Shown here: positions 37,320-46,027 of the stretch, one piece after another
Numbering within the stretch: the stretch's first letter is position 1
Layout: each line of letters opens with the position of its first letter
NCBI RefSeq assembly: GCF_034347385.1
Contig: NZ_CP133777.1
Span: forward strand, 1,302,001-1,366,000
DNA from: Actimicrobium sp. CCC2.4
GTDB lineage: Bacteria > Pseudomonadota > Gammaproteobacteria > Burkholderiales > Burkholderiaceae_D
Reading direction: 5' to 3'
Length of the DNA stretch: 64,000 bases
Notes under the pieces: model-generated
The model's input: only the letters and a program-made list of their open reading frames with translations
Database searches by the model: none
What the model was told of the DNA's origin: nothing
Made by a program: the position numbers and the translations under genes

Positions 37320-38290
37320 GCTTGCCACCGGCCGTCGCGGCGCTGGCCGCAGCCGATTTCAGTGGCATCGTGCCGCGCTTTGTCGCGGCCGGTTTTGCCG
37401 TCAGCGAACCGGCTGCGGGCGTGCTGCAGATCGTCAGTGATCCGTCGCGCGCCAGCGTGCTGCTGTCGGTGGGCGTGCATGGCGACGAAACCGCACCGAT
37501 CGAATTGCTGGCGCACTTGCTCGACGCGCTGGCCCGTGAACCGCAACAACTGGCGGTCAACCTGATGGTCGTGGTCGGCAACATTGCCGCGATCCGGCAG
37601 GCGCGGCGCTTCATTGACGTCGACTTGAACCGCTTGTTCTGCCGCGAGCGCGGCTTGCTGTCGGCGGTCGCCGAAGCAGCGCGTGCCGACGATCTGATGG
37701 CGGCCGGCAGCGCGTTTTTCACGCGGGCTGCCGGCCCGCGCTGGCATCTTGATCTGCACACCGCCATCCGTGGTTCGCTCTATCCGACCTTCGCGATGAT
37801 CCCCGAGGGGATAGGCGACGCGCCCAGGCAGGCGCTGATCACGCTGCTCGGTCATGCCGGCATTGCCGCCGTGATCCTGAACCGGAGCGCGGCCAGCACC
37901 TTCAGTGCCTACACCGCAGCGCAGCTCGGCGTGACCAGCGCGACGGTCGAGCTGGGGCAGGTTAGTGCGCTCGGCGACAACGACACCGGTCGCTTCGCGG
38001 CCGCTACGGCGACGCTGGCGCGGTTGCTGCGTGACGACAGCGCACCGGCCGATCCGGTGGCGCCGCTGGTGTTTGAAGTCGTGCGCGAAATCATCAAACA
38101 CAGCGACGCTTTCCGGATGGCGTTCGATGGCACCACGCCGAACTTCACGGCGCTGCCGCGTGATGCGCTCATCGCTACTGATGGCACGCAGGTGTACCGG
38201 GTCGAGCATGACGAAGAGCGGGTTGTGTTTCCGAATCCGGCGGTGCGGATTGGATTTCGGGCGGGATTGATGGTGGTGCGTTCGGCGTAG
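37316..38290 (+). CDS. astE: succinylglutamate desuccinylase
   Basis: The 324-residue M14-like zinc hydrolase has VGVHGDETAPIELL (His and Glu ligands), RFIDVDLNRLFCRE and WHLDLHTAIRGSLYPTFAM (second His), followed by ATVELGQVSALG (catalytic Glu). It removes succinate from succinylglutamate to give glutamate, the last AST step. The start is GTG 37316, overlapping the gdhB stop (GTGA), so it is translationally coupled to the enzyme that uses its product. It is separated from the other ast genes by 9 kb. Confidence 0.93.
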   Translation: MSLPPAVAALAAADFSGIVPRFVAAGFAVSEPAAGVLQIVSDPSRASVLLSVGVHGDETAPIELLAHLLDALAREPQQLAVNLMVVVGNIAAIRQARRFIDVDLNRLFCRERGLLSAVAEAARADDLMAAGSAFFTRAAGPRWHLDLHTAIRGSLYPTFAMIPEGIGDAPRQALITLLGHAGIAAVILNRSAASTFSAYTAAQLGVTSATVELGQVSALGDNDTGRFAAATATLARLLRDDSAPADPVAPLVFEVVREIIKHSDAFRMAFDGTTPNFTALPRDALIATDGTQVYRVEHDEERVVFPNPAVRIGFRAGLMVVRSA

Positions 38291-38293
38291 AAA

Positions 38294-38324
38294 GTAGGGT
38301 GCAATAACCGCAGGGCATTGCACC
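38294..38324. repeat. REP-like hairpin, GTGCAAT family (copy 2)
   Basis: The arms GGTGCAATAACC and GGCATTGCACC flank GCA in opposite orientation to the copy at 14341. It lies 4 bases after the astE stop, in a convergent intergenic region, and probably replaces or follows a terminator. Confidence 0.85.
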
Positions 38325-38374
38325 GGATGCTCCGGTCACCGTCGCCAATCCCGATGACCGGCAACATCCCGACG

Positions 38375-40501
38375 CTACGGCGCCGTCAACCCCCGTCTTA
38401 CCAGCAGCGGCTCGATCTTCGCATCCCGCCCACGGAAATCGCGGAACAGCTGCATCGCATCGACGCTGCCACCGCGCGAGAGCAAGCTCTGGCGGAACCA
38501 GTCGCCGTTCTTGCGCGTCAGGCCGCCGTGTTCCTTGAACCATTCAACGGTATCGGCATCCAGCACCTCGCTCCAGATATAGGCGTAATACCCGGCCGAA
38601 TATCCCCCTGCGAACACGTGCGAAAAGTAGGTGCTGCGGTAGCGCGGCGGTACCGGCGCGTAATCGACACCGGCATTTTTCAGGGCGTCGGCTTCGAACG
38701 CAATCACGTCGGTTGGCATCTTGCCGGCCGCCAGTTGATGCCATTGCTGGTCGATCAACGCGGCTTTCAGATACTCGGTAGTACGAAATCCTTCGTTAAA
38801 CGTCCGCGTGGCCAGCACCTTGTCGAGCAGCGCCTGCGGCATCGGTGCGCCGGTCTGGTAATGCCTGGCGTAATTGGCCAGCACTTCCGGCCAGACCGAC
38901 CACATCTCGTTGACCTGCGAAGGGAATTCGACGAAGTCGCGCGGCACGCTGGTGCCGCTGAAGGTCGGGTAGCGCACGTTCGACAGCATGCCGTGCAGCG
39001 CGTGGCCGAACTCGTGGAAGGCAGTCGTGACTTCATCGAACGTCAGCAGGGTCGGTTCGCCGGCGGGTGGCTGCGGGATGTTCAGGTGGTTGGCGACGAC
39101 GGGTCTGGTGCCGAACAGCTCGGATTGCTCGACATAGCTGTTCATCCAGGCACCGCCGCGCTTGCTGCTGCGGGCGTACATGTCGGCCAGGAACAGGGCC
39201 AGCGGTTTGCCATCGGCATCGAAGACTTCGAACACGCGCACGCTGGGGTCGTACACCGGCAAGTCCTTGCGCTCCTTGAAGCTCAGGCCGTAGAGCTTGT
39301 TGGCAGCGAAGAACACGCCGTTTTGCAGCACGCTCTCGAGTTCGAAGTACGGACGCAATTGGGTTTCGTCGAAATCGAAGCGGGCCTGGCGGACTTTTTC
39401 GGTATAGAAGGTCCAGTCGGCAGCGGTCAGCGTGAAGCCGCCTTTGTCGGCGTCGATGATCTTCTGGATTGCGCCGCCTTCGGCGCGCGCATTGGCGAGC
39501 GCCGGTGGTGCCAGGCGGGCCAGTAACTGGTTGACGGCGGCGGGGGTCCTGGCGGTTTCTTCCTGCAGCACATACGCCGCATGGTTTGGATAGCCGAGCA
39601 GCACTGCGCGGTCGGCGCGCAGGCTGGCCAGTTGCAGCACGATTGCGCGGTTATCGAATGCGCCGCCGCGGCTGCCACGAATCGTCGAGGCATCGTACAG
39701 GCGCTGGCGCAAGGCGCGGTTGGTCAGCGATGATGCCGGTGGCTGGCCGGTGGTATTGACCAGCGCCAGCACGTATTTGCCATCGAGTCCACGCACCTTG
39801 GCCGCCAGCGCAGCAGCGGCGATGGCGTTATCGGACAGGCCATCGAGTTCGGCGCGGGTGTCGACGGTGATGGCCGAGGCATTGATTTCATTGAGCACGT
39901 TCTGGCTGAAGGTAGTCGCCAGCGAGGCTAGTTGGCTATTCATGTCGCGCAGCTTTTGCTGGCTGGCCGGCGGCAGTGGCGCACCGGCGCGCACGAAGTC
40001 GGTGTGGATGCGTTCGAGCAGGCGCAGCGATTGCGCATCCAGCGCCAGCGTCGTGCGCTGTCCGTAGAGTTTGTCGATGCGGGCATACAGTTTGCCGTCG
40101 AGCTGGATCGCATCGCGGTGGGCCGACAGCTTTGGCGCCAGGTCGCGTTCGAGCGCCTGCATCACCGCATTGGTGTTGGTACCGCTGAGATTGAAGAATA
40201 CTTCCGAGACCCGGTGCAGCAAGCGGCCCGAGCGTTCCATCGCAACGATGGTGTTGTCAAAGGTTGGCGCGGCCGGATTATCGGCGATGGCGCGGATCTC
40301 GGTCATTTGCTGGCGCATGCCATCGGCAAAGGCCGGCGCGTAGTCGGCATCCTTGATCCGGTCGAACGGCGGCAGCTGATAGGGCAGGGTGCTGGCGGCG
40401 AAGAAGGGGTTGTCGGGAGTGATCGTTGGCAATGCGGGAGCGGCTTGGCTGGACATCGAGAGCAGGCTTGTGGCCATGATCAGGAACAGGTGTCGGGACA
40501 T
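38375..40501 (-). CDS. dcp: M3-family peptidyl-dipeptidase, exported
   Basis: The 708-residue protein has a signal peptide (RHLFLIMATSLLSMSSQAAP), begins with the M3 pattern NPFFAASTLPYQLPPFDRIKDADYAPAFADGMRQQ, and has the zinc motif HEFGHALHGMLS with the downstream Glu in RDFVEFPSQVNEMW. The C-terminal SHVFAGGYSAGYYAYIWSEVLDADTVEWF matches Dcp. It removes C-terminal dipeptides in the periplasm. Confidence 0.93.
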   Translation of the reverse strand: MSRHLFLIMATSLLSMSSQAAPALPTITPDNPFFAASTLPYQLPPFDRIKDADYAPAFADGMRQQMTEIRAIADNPAAPTFDNTIVAMERSGRLLHRVSEVFFNLSGTNTNAVMQALERDLAPKLSAHRDAIQLDGKLYARIDKLYGQRTTLALDAQSLRLLERIHTDFVRAGAPLPPASQQKLRDMNSQLASLATTFSQNVLNEINASAITVDTRAELDGLSDNAIAAAALAAKVRGLDGKYVLALVNTTGQPPASSLTNRALRQRLYDASTIRGSRGGAFDNRAIVLQLASLRADRAVLLGYPNHAAYVLQEETARTPAAVNQLLARLAPPALANARAEGGAIQKIIDADKGGFTLTAADWTFYTEKVRQARFDFDETQLRPYFELESVLQNGVFFAANKLYGLSFKERKDLPVYDPSVRVFEVFDADGKPLALFLADMYARSSKRGGAWMNSYVEQSELFGTRPVVANHLNIPQPPAGEPTLLTFDEVTTAFHEFGHALHGMLSNVRYPTFSGTSVPRDFVEFPSQVNEMWSVWPEVLANYARHYQTGAPMPQALLDKVLATRTFNEGFRTTEYLKAALIDQQWHQLAAGKMPTDVIAFEADALKNAGVDYAPVPPRYRSTYFSHVFAGGYSAGYYAYIWSEVLDADTVEWFKEHGGLTRKNGDWFRQSLLSRGGSVDAMQLFRDFRGRDAKIEPLLVRRGLTAP

Positions 40502-40630
40502 GGTGGGTTCATGGGAGAGGGGGTGGGCAGTCGGGTGAGTTGCTGCGGGGGATCATAGCATTGCGATGGTTGCGGGTCCGGGCTTGCCAGTTGGTCGAAG
40601 GCACACCAAATTGCACGCTTTCGAAAAATC

Positions 40631-40663
40631 GTAGGGTGGGCACAGGGCTATCGTGCCCACGCG
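40631..40663. repeat. REP-like hairpin, GTGGGCAC family
   Basis: GTAGGGTGGGCAC...GTGCCCACGCG pairs across a short loop. Related copies lie at 40715-40734 and 41695-41723, on the outer edges of the composite palindrome. Confidence 0.75.
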
Positions 40664-40780
40664 AATGCACCAGAAATCGGTGGGACTTGACGATGGTTTG
40701 TGGTGCGCACGCGTGGGCACAAGGGGCCGTGCCCCATATGCATCAATTTAAGCCCATCCCGATTCCGCAGTCGTAGCGTC

Positions 40781-40811
40781 GTAGGGTGCAATAACCGCAG
40801 GGCATTGCACC
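40781..40811. repeat. REP-like hairpin, GTGCAAT family (copy 3)
   Basis: Identical in core to the copy at 38294-38324, in the left arm of the composite palindrome. Confidence 0.85.
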
Positions 40812-40966
40812 GAATGTTCCGTTTGCGGTTGATGAAACTATATGTGCTCCGTCATGACCTAGCCGGGGGCGGCCCGGCAGCCGGTCACTTCTTTTTGCTT
40901 CGCCAAAAAGAGAGTAACCAAGAAAAAGGCGACCGCGATGCGGCTGCCCTGCGGGTTCCCAAAAAC

Positions 40967-41049
40967 GGTAGTCAGGCAAGGGGAGGGCCGCAAACTCGCT
41001 TCGCTCAAACAGTGCGGCCCTCTTATCCCCTGCCTGACTACCGTTTTTG
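40967..41049. repeat. inner hairpin of the composite element (left)
   Basis: AAAAACGGTAGTCAGGCA (40971-40988 region) pairs with TGCCTGACTACCGTTTTT, with GGGGAGGGCCGCA/TGCGGCCCTC inside. The outer 18 bp are a perfect inverted repeat. Confidence 0.85.
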
Positions 41050-41087
41050 GCAGCTGCCTCAATGCGGGGCAGGTCAAGGTCAACAAC

Positions 41088-41285
41088 AACGGCAAAAGCA
41101 ACCGCAAACGCAACTTCAAAAGCAGCCGCAACTTCAAAAGCAACTTCAACTTCAACGACACGGTGTTGAAATTGAAGTTGATGTTGAAGTTGCTTTTGAA
41201 GTTGAAGTTGAAGTTGAAGTTGAAGTTGAAGTTGAAGTTGAAGTTGAAGTTGATGTTGGAGTTGAAGTTGCTGTTGAAGTGGTCG
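41088..41285. repeat. hexanucleotide tandem array (TTGAAG)n
   Basis: An uninterrupted run of about 9.5 copies of TTGAAG spans 41196-41253. It is flanked by degenerate copies (TTGATG, TTGGAG, TTGCTG, TTGACG) on the right and by the inverted unit (CAACTT) on the left (41109-41153). The left part can pair with the right part. Such arrays change copy number by slippage. Confidence 0.9.
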
Positions 41286-41647
41286 TTGACGTTGACCTGT
41301 TCCGCATTGAGATAGCTGCCAAAAGTCGGAGTCAGGCAGGGGATCAGAAGGCCGCACTGTCTGAGGTGAAGCAGGGGTTTCGGATCGCATGCGATCCGCC
41401 TGCGTAACGGGATTCGCTTGCAAGCGAATCTGCGCCCTGCAAGGGAAGCGAGTTTGCGGCCTTCCCCCTGACTGGCTCCGGCTTTTGGGAACCCGTAGGG
41501 CAGCAGTCTCGCGGTCGCCTTTTTCTTGGTTACTTTCTTTTTGGCGAAGCAAAAAGAAGGGACCGCATGCCGGTCCGGCTGCCGGGCCGCCCCCGGCTTG
41601 GTCGTGGCGGAGTACAGACTGTTTCATCAACCACAAGCGGTGCATTC

Positions 41648-41673
41648 GGTGCAATGCCCTTCGGTTATTGCAC
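41648..41673. repeat. REP-like hairpin, GTGCAAT family (copy 4)
   Basis: Same as the copy at 14341-14366, in the right arm of the composite palindrome and inverted relative to copy 3. Confidence 0.85.
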
Positions 41674-41756
41674 GACGCTTAAGTTGATGCATATGGGGCA
41701 CAAGGGGCCGTGCCCACCCTACAGTCCGTACAGGATCGCAATGTTAGCGCCTATGC

Positions 41757-41806
41757 GGGCCGCCCCGGCTTGGTCGTGGCTGAGTACTCGAGGTTTCAGC
41801 GACCGA
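41757..41806. repeat. partial second copy of the arm end
   Basis: GGGCCGCCCCGGCTTGGTCGTGGC...GAGTAC...GTTTCA repeats the segment at about 41585-41627 in the same orientation, outside the right arm. It is a truncated extra copy of one module. Confidence 0.7.
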
Positions 41807-41841
41807 TGACACTAATCTGTCAACCAGGCAACCCGCCCCCC

Positions 41842-42342
41842 TCACTCCCGCCGCTGATAAGACAAGCGCAACAGCACCAGCGCCAGCACCGAAAAAATCC
41901 AGTAGTCCACCGGCGCGCCCATCGCCCAGTGCTTGTGCCAGGTCACGTTGACCGGATCAAACCGCGCCAGGCCAAACGCCGGATTGAGGACAAACCAGAG
42001 GAAGTCTTCGCCGATCCAGAACAGCATGACGCACGCCGCCACGCGTGCTTCGGCGCGCCAGGACCAGTGGCCGACGAATAGCAGCGGGAAGTGGAAAAAC
42101 AGGATGATGAACGGGAAGACCCAGGCGTGATAGCCGGTCATCGCGCGGCCACCCCAGAACAGATCAAGCAGCCAGTGATGTTCGATGCGCCAGGTCGGCA
42201 GGTTGATGGCCCAGCCGGAACCGCCTTCGATCTGGATTTCGGTCTGGGCAAAAAACAGCGCCAGTAAAAATACCCAGACCACAGTCAGCAGGATGTGCAG
42301 CGGGCGGCTGGTCAGATGGGTCAGGCGGGTGATGCGGCTCAT
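41842..42342 (-). CDS. multi-pass membrane protein of unknown function
   Basis: The 166-residue protein has about four membrane segments (LHILLTVVWVFLLALFFAQ; HAWVFPFIILFFHFPLLFVG; VAACVMLFWIGEDFLWFVLN; WIFSVLALVLLRL) with aromatic, His- and Trp-rich loops (WRIEHHWLLDLFWGG, VTWHKHWAMG). I do not recognise a named family. ATG 42342 overlaps the stop of the glycosyltransferase gene (ATGA), so the two are coupled; it may act on the same lipid pathway. Confidence 0.75.
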   Translation of the reverse strand: MSRITRLTHLTSRPLHILLTVVWVFLLALFFAQTEIQIEGGSGWAINLPTWRIEHHWLLDLFWGGRAMTGYHAWVFPFIILFFHFPLLFVGHWSWRAEARVAACVMLFWIGEDFLWFVLNPAFGLARFDPVNVTWHKHWAMGAPVDYWIFSVLALVLLRLSYQRRE

Positions 42343-43472
42343 GGGCAATGCTCCAGTACGGTGTGCAGGACGGCGCGGGCGGCGTCGGGGTGGCCGAGTG
42401 CGCGCGCCTTTGCTGCCATGTCGGCCAGTTTTTCGGGGTGCGTCATCAGGAGGCCAATCCGGTAATCAAGCGTGACCGCGTCGATGGCTTTCAGGGCGAC
42501 ACCCTGTTCCAGCAGGAAGTCGGCATTGCGTTCTTCCTGCCCGGGAATCGGCGTGTTGATGATCATCGGCAATCCCATTGCCAGGCATTCCGAGGTGGTC
42601 AGCCCGCCGGGTTTGGTGATGACCAGGTCGGCGCACGCCATCAGCTGCTCGACCCGATCGGTATAACCCTGCGCCAGCAGCCGGTCCGGATAACGCAGCG
42701 CCAGCGCCTGCAGCCCTTGCAGGGCCGGCAGGTTTTTTCCGGCCATGACGATCAGCTGGAAGTCATGCGGCAAGGCCAGCAGGCGTTCGGCGACTGCATC
42801 GAGTTTGCCCAGTCCGGCACCGCCGCCCATCAGCAAAATGGTACGACGCTGCGGGTCAAGACCGAGGCGGGCCGCACAATCGGCACGGCTGCCCGGTGCG
42901 CGGAACGCCGGCATGACCGGAATCCCGGTGACGTGGATGCCGGCCGGATCGACGCCCAGCGCGGTCATGCGGAACGCCACTTCAGCGGTGGCGGCAAAGT
43001 AGCCGGTGATGTCGTCGTGCACCCACATCCGGTGCAGGTCGAAGTCGGTGACCTGTACCCATACCGGACAAGCCAGACTGCCTTTGCGGCGCATCCGTGC
43101 CAGCAGTTCGGCCGGCAGAAAATGGGTGCAGATGATGGCGTCCGGTTGCCAGTCATCGATGGCACGGCGCAGGCTGCGGGTGCTCAGGCGTTCGATCGCA
43201 CGACGGAATTTTTGCAGCGAGCCGTCCGGTGGCGCGTCATTGGTGAGCCGGTACACATAGCCCCACAGCGCCGGGTGCCGGTCTACCAGCGTGATGTAAA
43301 AATCGGTATAGACCTTGCGGAAGGCCGTCGAGACGAACTGCATCACGTCCAGATGGCAGGCGCTGACGGCGACGTCGCCGAGCGCGGCCTGGGCACGCAG
43401 CGCGTCGGCCGCACGCAAGTGGCCGGAGCCGGCGGAGACGCTCAGCAGCAGGATGCGTTTGGGCACGACCAT
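42339..43472 (-). CDS. MGDG synthase-type glycosyltransferase (family 28)
   Basis: The 377-residue protein starts KRILLLSVSAGSGHLRAADALRA and has the MGDG synthase N-terminal domain (FYITLVDRHPALWGYVYRLTND, VCTHF-like ICTHFLPAELLAR, VTDFDLHRMWVHDDITGYFAATAEV) followed by a GT-B sugar-nucleotide domain (LLMGGGAGLGKLDAV, QGYTDRVEQLMACADLVITKPGGLTTSECLAMGLPMIINTPIPGQEERN). Relatives make mono- or diglucosyl-diacylglycerol, or other membrane glycolipids. It forms a three-gene operon with 43475-43825 and 41842-42342. Confidence 0.87.
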   Translation of the reverse strand: MVVPKRILLLSVSAGSGHLRAADALRAQAALGDVAVSACHLDVMQFVSTAFRKVYTDFYITLVDRHPALWGYVYRLTNDAPPDGSLQKFRRAIERLSTRSLRRAIDDWQPDAIICTHFLPAELLARMRRKGSLACPVWVQVTDFDLHRMWVHDDITGYFAATAEVAFRMTALGVDPAGIHVTGIPVMPAFRAPGSRADCAARLGLDPQRRTILLMGGGAGLGKLDAVAERLLALPHDFQLIVMAGKNLPALQGLQALALRYPDRLLAQGYTDRVEQLMACADLVITKPGGLTTSECLAMGLPMIINTPIPGQEERNADFLLEQGVALKAIDAVTLDYRIGLLMTHPEKLADMAAKARALGHPDAARAVLHTVLEHCP

Positions 43473-43474
43473 GT

Positions 43475-43825
43475 CTACAGGATGTCGTCGTTGGAAGCGC
43501 TCAGGTCACCCAGATCGCCAAATAGCGAGAGCCGGGTTTCCTTGCGGTCCAGTACCTTGCGCTGGGCTTTTTCGGGGAGGTCGGTGAGCATGATGACGTG
43601 CTTCTGGATCAGTACGTCGACCAGATCCTCGACCACCCGGATCATCGCACTGTCGAGCGTAGCGAGCACGTCGCGCGGATCGGTGGGAGGTGTCGTGGCA
43701 CTGTCAATGGCAAGAAAGGCGAGCACGTCCGGATGGTCGGAAAAAAGCCGTTCGGCATCGGCGGCAGGCGCATCGCGGAACAAGGCGATCACGCTGCCGG
43801 TGCTGTCGCGCTGGATGTAGGGCAT
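43475..43825 (-). CDS. conserved hypothetical protein, 116 residues
   Basis: The protein starts MPYIQRDSTGSVIALFRDAPAADAERLFSDHPDVLAFL and has a helical C-terminal half (MIRVVEDLVDVLIQKHVIMLTDLPEKAQRKVLDRKETRLS). I recognise this type as a conserved small protein of beta-proteobacteria without a known function. The N-terminal motif QRDxxGxI...HPEVLAF is conserved. It lies 2 bases before the glycosyltransferase gene, so it is the first gene of that operon. Confidence 0.72.
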   Translation of the reverse strand: MPYIQRDSTGSVIALFRDAPAADAERLFSDHPDVLAFLAIDSATTPPTDPRDVLATLDSAMIRVVEDLVDVLIQKHVIMLTDLPEKAQRKVLDRKETRLSLFGDLGDLSASNDDIL

Positions 43826-43920
43826 GGCAAACCGTTCAGGTGGGTTGGTCGAAATGGCAATGGCTATTCCAAAAGCAGTGTGTTAAAAAAGTCCACCCAC
43901 GCTTTCAGAGAGAGTTGTCC

Positions 43921-44565
43921 ATGCTTTTGCTGGTCTCGCGCTGCGCCGTCATCATAGCCAAGTTTCATGACATCCTGATGGAAAAAAGTCCGTTGATACA
44001 ACGCGATGGCGTAGCGATGCTGTGGCCGCTGCTGGCTGGCGGGGAACCCGCTTTGCTACTGCTGGATCTGGATTTACCGGCGCTCGATGTCGCGGCCACG
44101 CTGGCCGAACTGAGGGACCGTGCGCCCGCCTGCAAAGTGCTGGTGCTGCATCAGGATTTTTCGACCGGGGCAGAGCTGGCGCTGCTCGGGGCCGGCGTGG
44201 CGGGTTGCTGCAGCGCTGCCTTGACGCGCGAGACCGTGCTGCGCATCGTCGACGTGGTGCAGGATGGCGGCGTCTGGATTTCGCAAGCGGTGATGCCGCT
44301 GCTGCTGCGCCAGATGCAGGCGCGCGGGACGCTGTCGACACCGGTCGCGGTAGGGACAGCGTCTTCACCCAACCCCCGGCTACAACTTCTCACACCCCGC
44401 GAACGGCAAATCGCCAGTCTGGTCGGCGGCGGTGCCAGCAACAAGCTCATTGCCCGCGAACTGAGCATCACCGACCGGACCGTGAAGGCGCATCTCGGGG
44501 CGATTTTTCAGAAGCTTGGTTTGCCGGACCGGTTGCGACTGGCCTTGTTCGTGACCGGGAAATGA
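43921..44565 (+). CDS. LuxR/NarL-type response regulator with a degenerate receiver
   Basis: The 214-residue protein has a receiver-like N-terminal domain (PALLLLDLDLPALDVAATLAELRDRAPACKVLVL, with the phosphorylatable Asp in place) but it lacks the usual acidic pair near the N-terminus (MLLLVSRCAVIIAKFHDIL). The C-terminal NarL-type HTH is complete (LTPRERQIASLVGGGASNKLIARELSITDRTVKAHLGAIFQKLGL). Partner kinase unknown. ATG 43921 gives a normal-length protein. Confidence 0.85.
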   Translation: MLLLVSRCAVIIAKFHDILMEKSPLIQRDGVAMLWPLLAGGEPALLLLDLDLPALDVAATLAELRDRAPACKVLVLHQDFSTGAELALLGAGVAGCCSAALTRETVLRIVDVVQDGGVWISQAVMPLLLRQMQARGTLSTPVAVGTASSPNPRLQLLTPRERQIASLVGGGASNKLIARELSITDRTVKAHLGAIFQKLGLPDRLRLALFVTGK

Positions 44566-44567
44566 CG

Positions 44568-45698
44568 TCATGCCTCCGGCAGCAGGCGCCGGTGCGGCGC
44601 GAAGAAGGTCCACATCATCCGGCTGGCATCCGGTCCCTTGCGTTCGTTGAACGGCAACGCCGGATCGCCGCCGCTCCAGGCATGCTTGAGCTGCTGGATT
44701 TCACATAGCCGCAACAGGATTTTTTTACCGGCCCGGTAATCGAGGGTACTGAAGCCGTGGGCCGCACGGGCGCTGCGTCCGGCGGCACGGTAAGTCGGCT
44801 CCTGGCGCTCCGCTGCTGTCAGGCCATTGAGTTCGCAGAACTGCTGCTCGAGCTGATGAAAATTAATCGGCCGTACCACGCTGTCCTGCTGGCCCTGAAT
44901 CAGGATCGCCGGCATCGTTGGAAACGGCGCAGCACTGGTATCGGTGACGGCCTGGATCGCCGCGCCCACCCGTGTCAGGCCACCGCGCTGCATGACGCCA
45001 TACGCACCCAGGGTGGTGCTGGCCGCGCCGAATACCGGTGCCGAATGCAGACCGACTGCGGCGATCAGTTCCGGATGGCGTAGCGCCAGGATATGCGCCA
45101 TCGCGGCGCCGGCCGATAGTCCGGCCACATACACGCGCTGCGGGTCGAAGCCCTGCCGTGCCACGACGCGCCGGATTATCGCTGCGATCAACAAAATTTC
45201 GCCGTCACCGGCCTGGACTTCATTACGAAACCACGGCCAGCAACGGTTGCGCTGTGCGCGTGCCGATTGCTGCGGATACAGCACGCCGAAGCCCTTGCTT
45301 TCAGCTAGTGCATTCATGCGTGTGCCCTGCGCAAAATCGACCGCACCCTGTTCGCAGCCATGCAGCATCACCACCAGCGGCAGCGTTGCATCGGCACGCA
45401 TGCCGGCGGGCCGGTAGAGCCAGTACTCCATGCGTTTGCCGGCGACGATGCCGCTGGCGACGTCATCGATGCCGGCGATGAAGGTCGAGCGGCCCCAGAC
45501 GCCACCGCCCGGCGGGCGCACGACGGAGGGTTTGCCGGCGGCTTTGCCAGCGGATTGCCGGCGGGATTTTTTGGCTTTCGGTACTGCCGGAGTGACGGCC
45601 TCGAACAAGTTCCTGACGATCTTGCGGGTTTGCTTGCGTTGCAGGCTACCGAGCTTGCGGGCACTGCCCAGCCAGAGACTTCTGAACATATTCACCAT
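44568..45698 (-). CDS. PHB depolymerase-family esterase
   Basis: The 376-residue protein has a basic N-terminal stretch (~65 residues, KAKKSRRQSAGKAAGK), then the esterase PHB domain: YRPAGMRADATLPLVVMLHGCEQGAVDFAQGTRMNALAESKGFGVLYPQQS, CWPWF, and the lipase box GLSAGAAMA. Relatives degrade short-chain polyhydroxyalkanoate, or act as feruloyl/acetyl esterases. No signal peptide is evident, so it is probably intracellular. It ends 2 bases from the convergent LuxR gene. A 12-bp palindrome (AGGGATATCCCT, 45699-45710) abuts the start codon and contains the ribosome site. Confidence 0.87.
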   Translation of the reverse strand: MVNMFRSLWLGSARKLGSLQRKQTRKIVRNLFEAVTPAVPKAKKSRRQSAGKAAGKPSVVRPPGGGVWGRSTFIAGIDDVASGIVAGKRMEYWLYRPAGMRADATLPLVVMLHGCEQGAVDFAQGTRMNALAESKGFGVLYPQQSARAQRNRCWPWFRNEVQAGDGEILLIAAIIRRVVARQGFDPQRVYVAGLSAGAAMAHILALRHPELIAAVGLHSAPVFGAASTTLGAYGVMQRGGLTRVGAAIQAVTDTSAAPFPTMPAILIQGQQDSVVRPINFHQLEQQFCELNGLTAAERQEPTYRAAGRSARAAHGFSTLDYRAGKKILLRLCEIQQLKHAWSGGDPALPFNERKGPDASRMMWTFFAPHRRLLPEA

Positions 45699-45710
45699 AG
45701 GGATATCCCT

Positions 45711-46027
45711 GAGAAAGGCGCTCGAACCGGCGCTTCATTGCGATGGAGTATGAGGGTCTGCCACCTCGCTATGATGCGAGCGTAATGGATACGAGTCGGG
45801 GTTTCAGTTGGACAGCGCACTTAGGATTGGCATTTGTCGGGCGAATTGCTGCTGCACAATAATCACGAATAGTCACGAATAGTCACATTAAAAAAATACA
45901 AAAAAGCAATTTTTTCATGGGGTACAGTCTCGGCAGGAATCCAAACTTGCTGAAAAAGTCTTTGGCAGAGTGTTAGGGCGGACTCCTGCGGGTCTTCTGT
46001 CAACACGCACATGTCATGGGTCAGTCA
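45711..46027. other. intergenic region with tandem TCACGAATAG repeats
   Basis: This 317-base gap lies between divergent esterase and cytochrome c peroxidase genes and holds no gene. It contains TCACGAATAG repeated 2.4 times (45863-45886), a CTCGC/GCGAG hairpin (about 45765-45780) and an A/T-rich tract (45887-45914). The repeats are candidate regulator sites for the peroxidase operon. Confidence 0.55.

Larger units (their letters stand above)
40711..41728. repeat. ~1-kb composite palindromic element with a central tandem array
   Basis: Two imperfect arms, 40711-40976 and 41483-41728, are reverse complements over most of their length. In matched order, outside to inside, they carry a GGGCAC/GTGCCC hairpin, GCCCCATATGCATCAA, the GTGCAAT repeat hairpin, GGTTGATGAAAC, GCCGGGGGCGGCCCGGCAGCCGG, CTTCTTTTTGCTTCGCCAAAA and AGTAACCAAGAAAAAGGCGA. 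Inside each arm lies a further hairpin: 40967-41049 and 41317-41488. The centre is a hexanucleotide array. The reading frames through it are open only because the repeat lacks stops; they are not genes. This is the only gene-free stretch of this length in the window (40502-41841). Confidence 0.8.

Noticed and set aside
40700-41654. Long overlapping reading frames on both strands with (VE)n, (LK)n or (LQ)n repeats
   Set aside because: They arise because the TTGAAG array and the palindrome arms lack stop codons in every frame. The arms are shared intergenic repeats, there are no ribosome sites, and no domain is recognisable.
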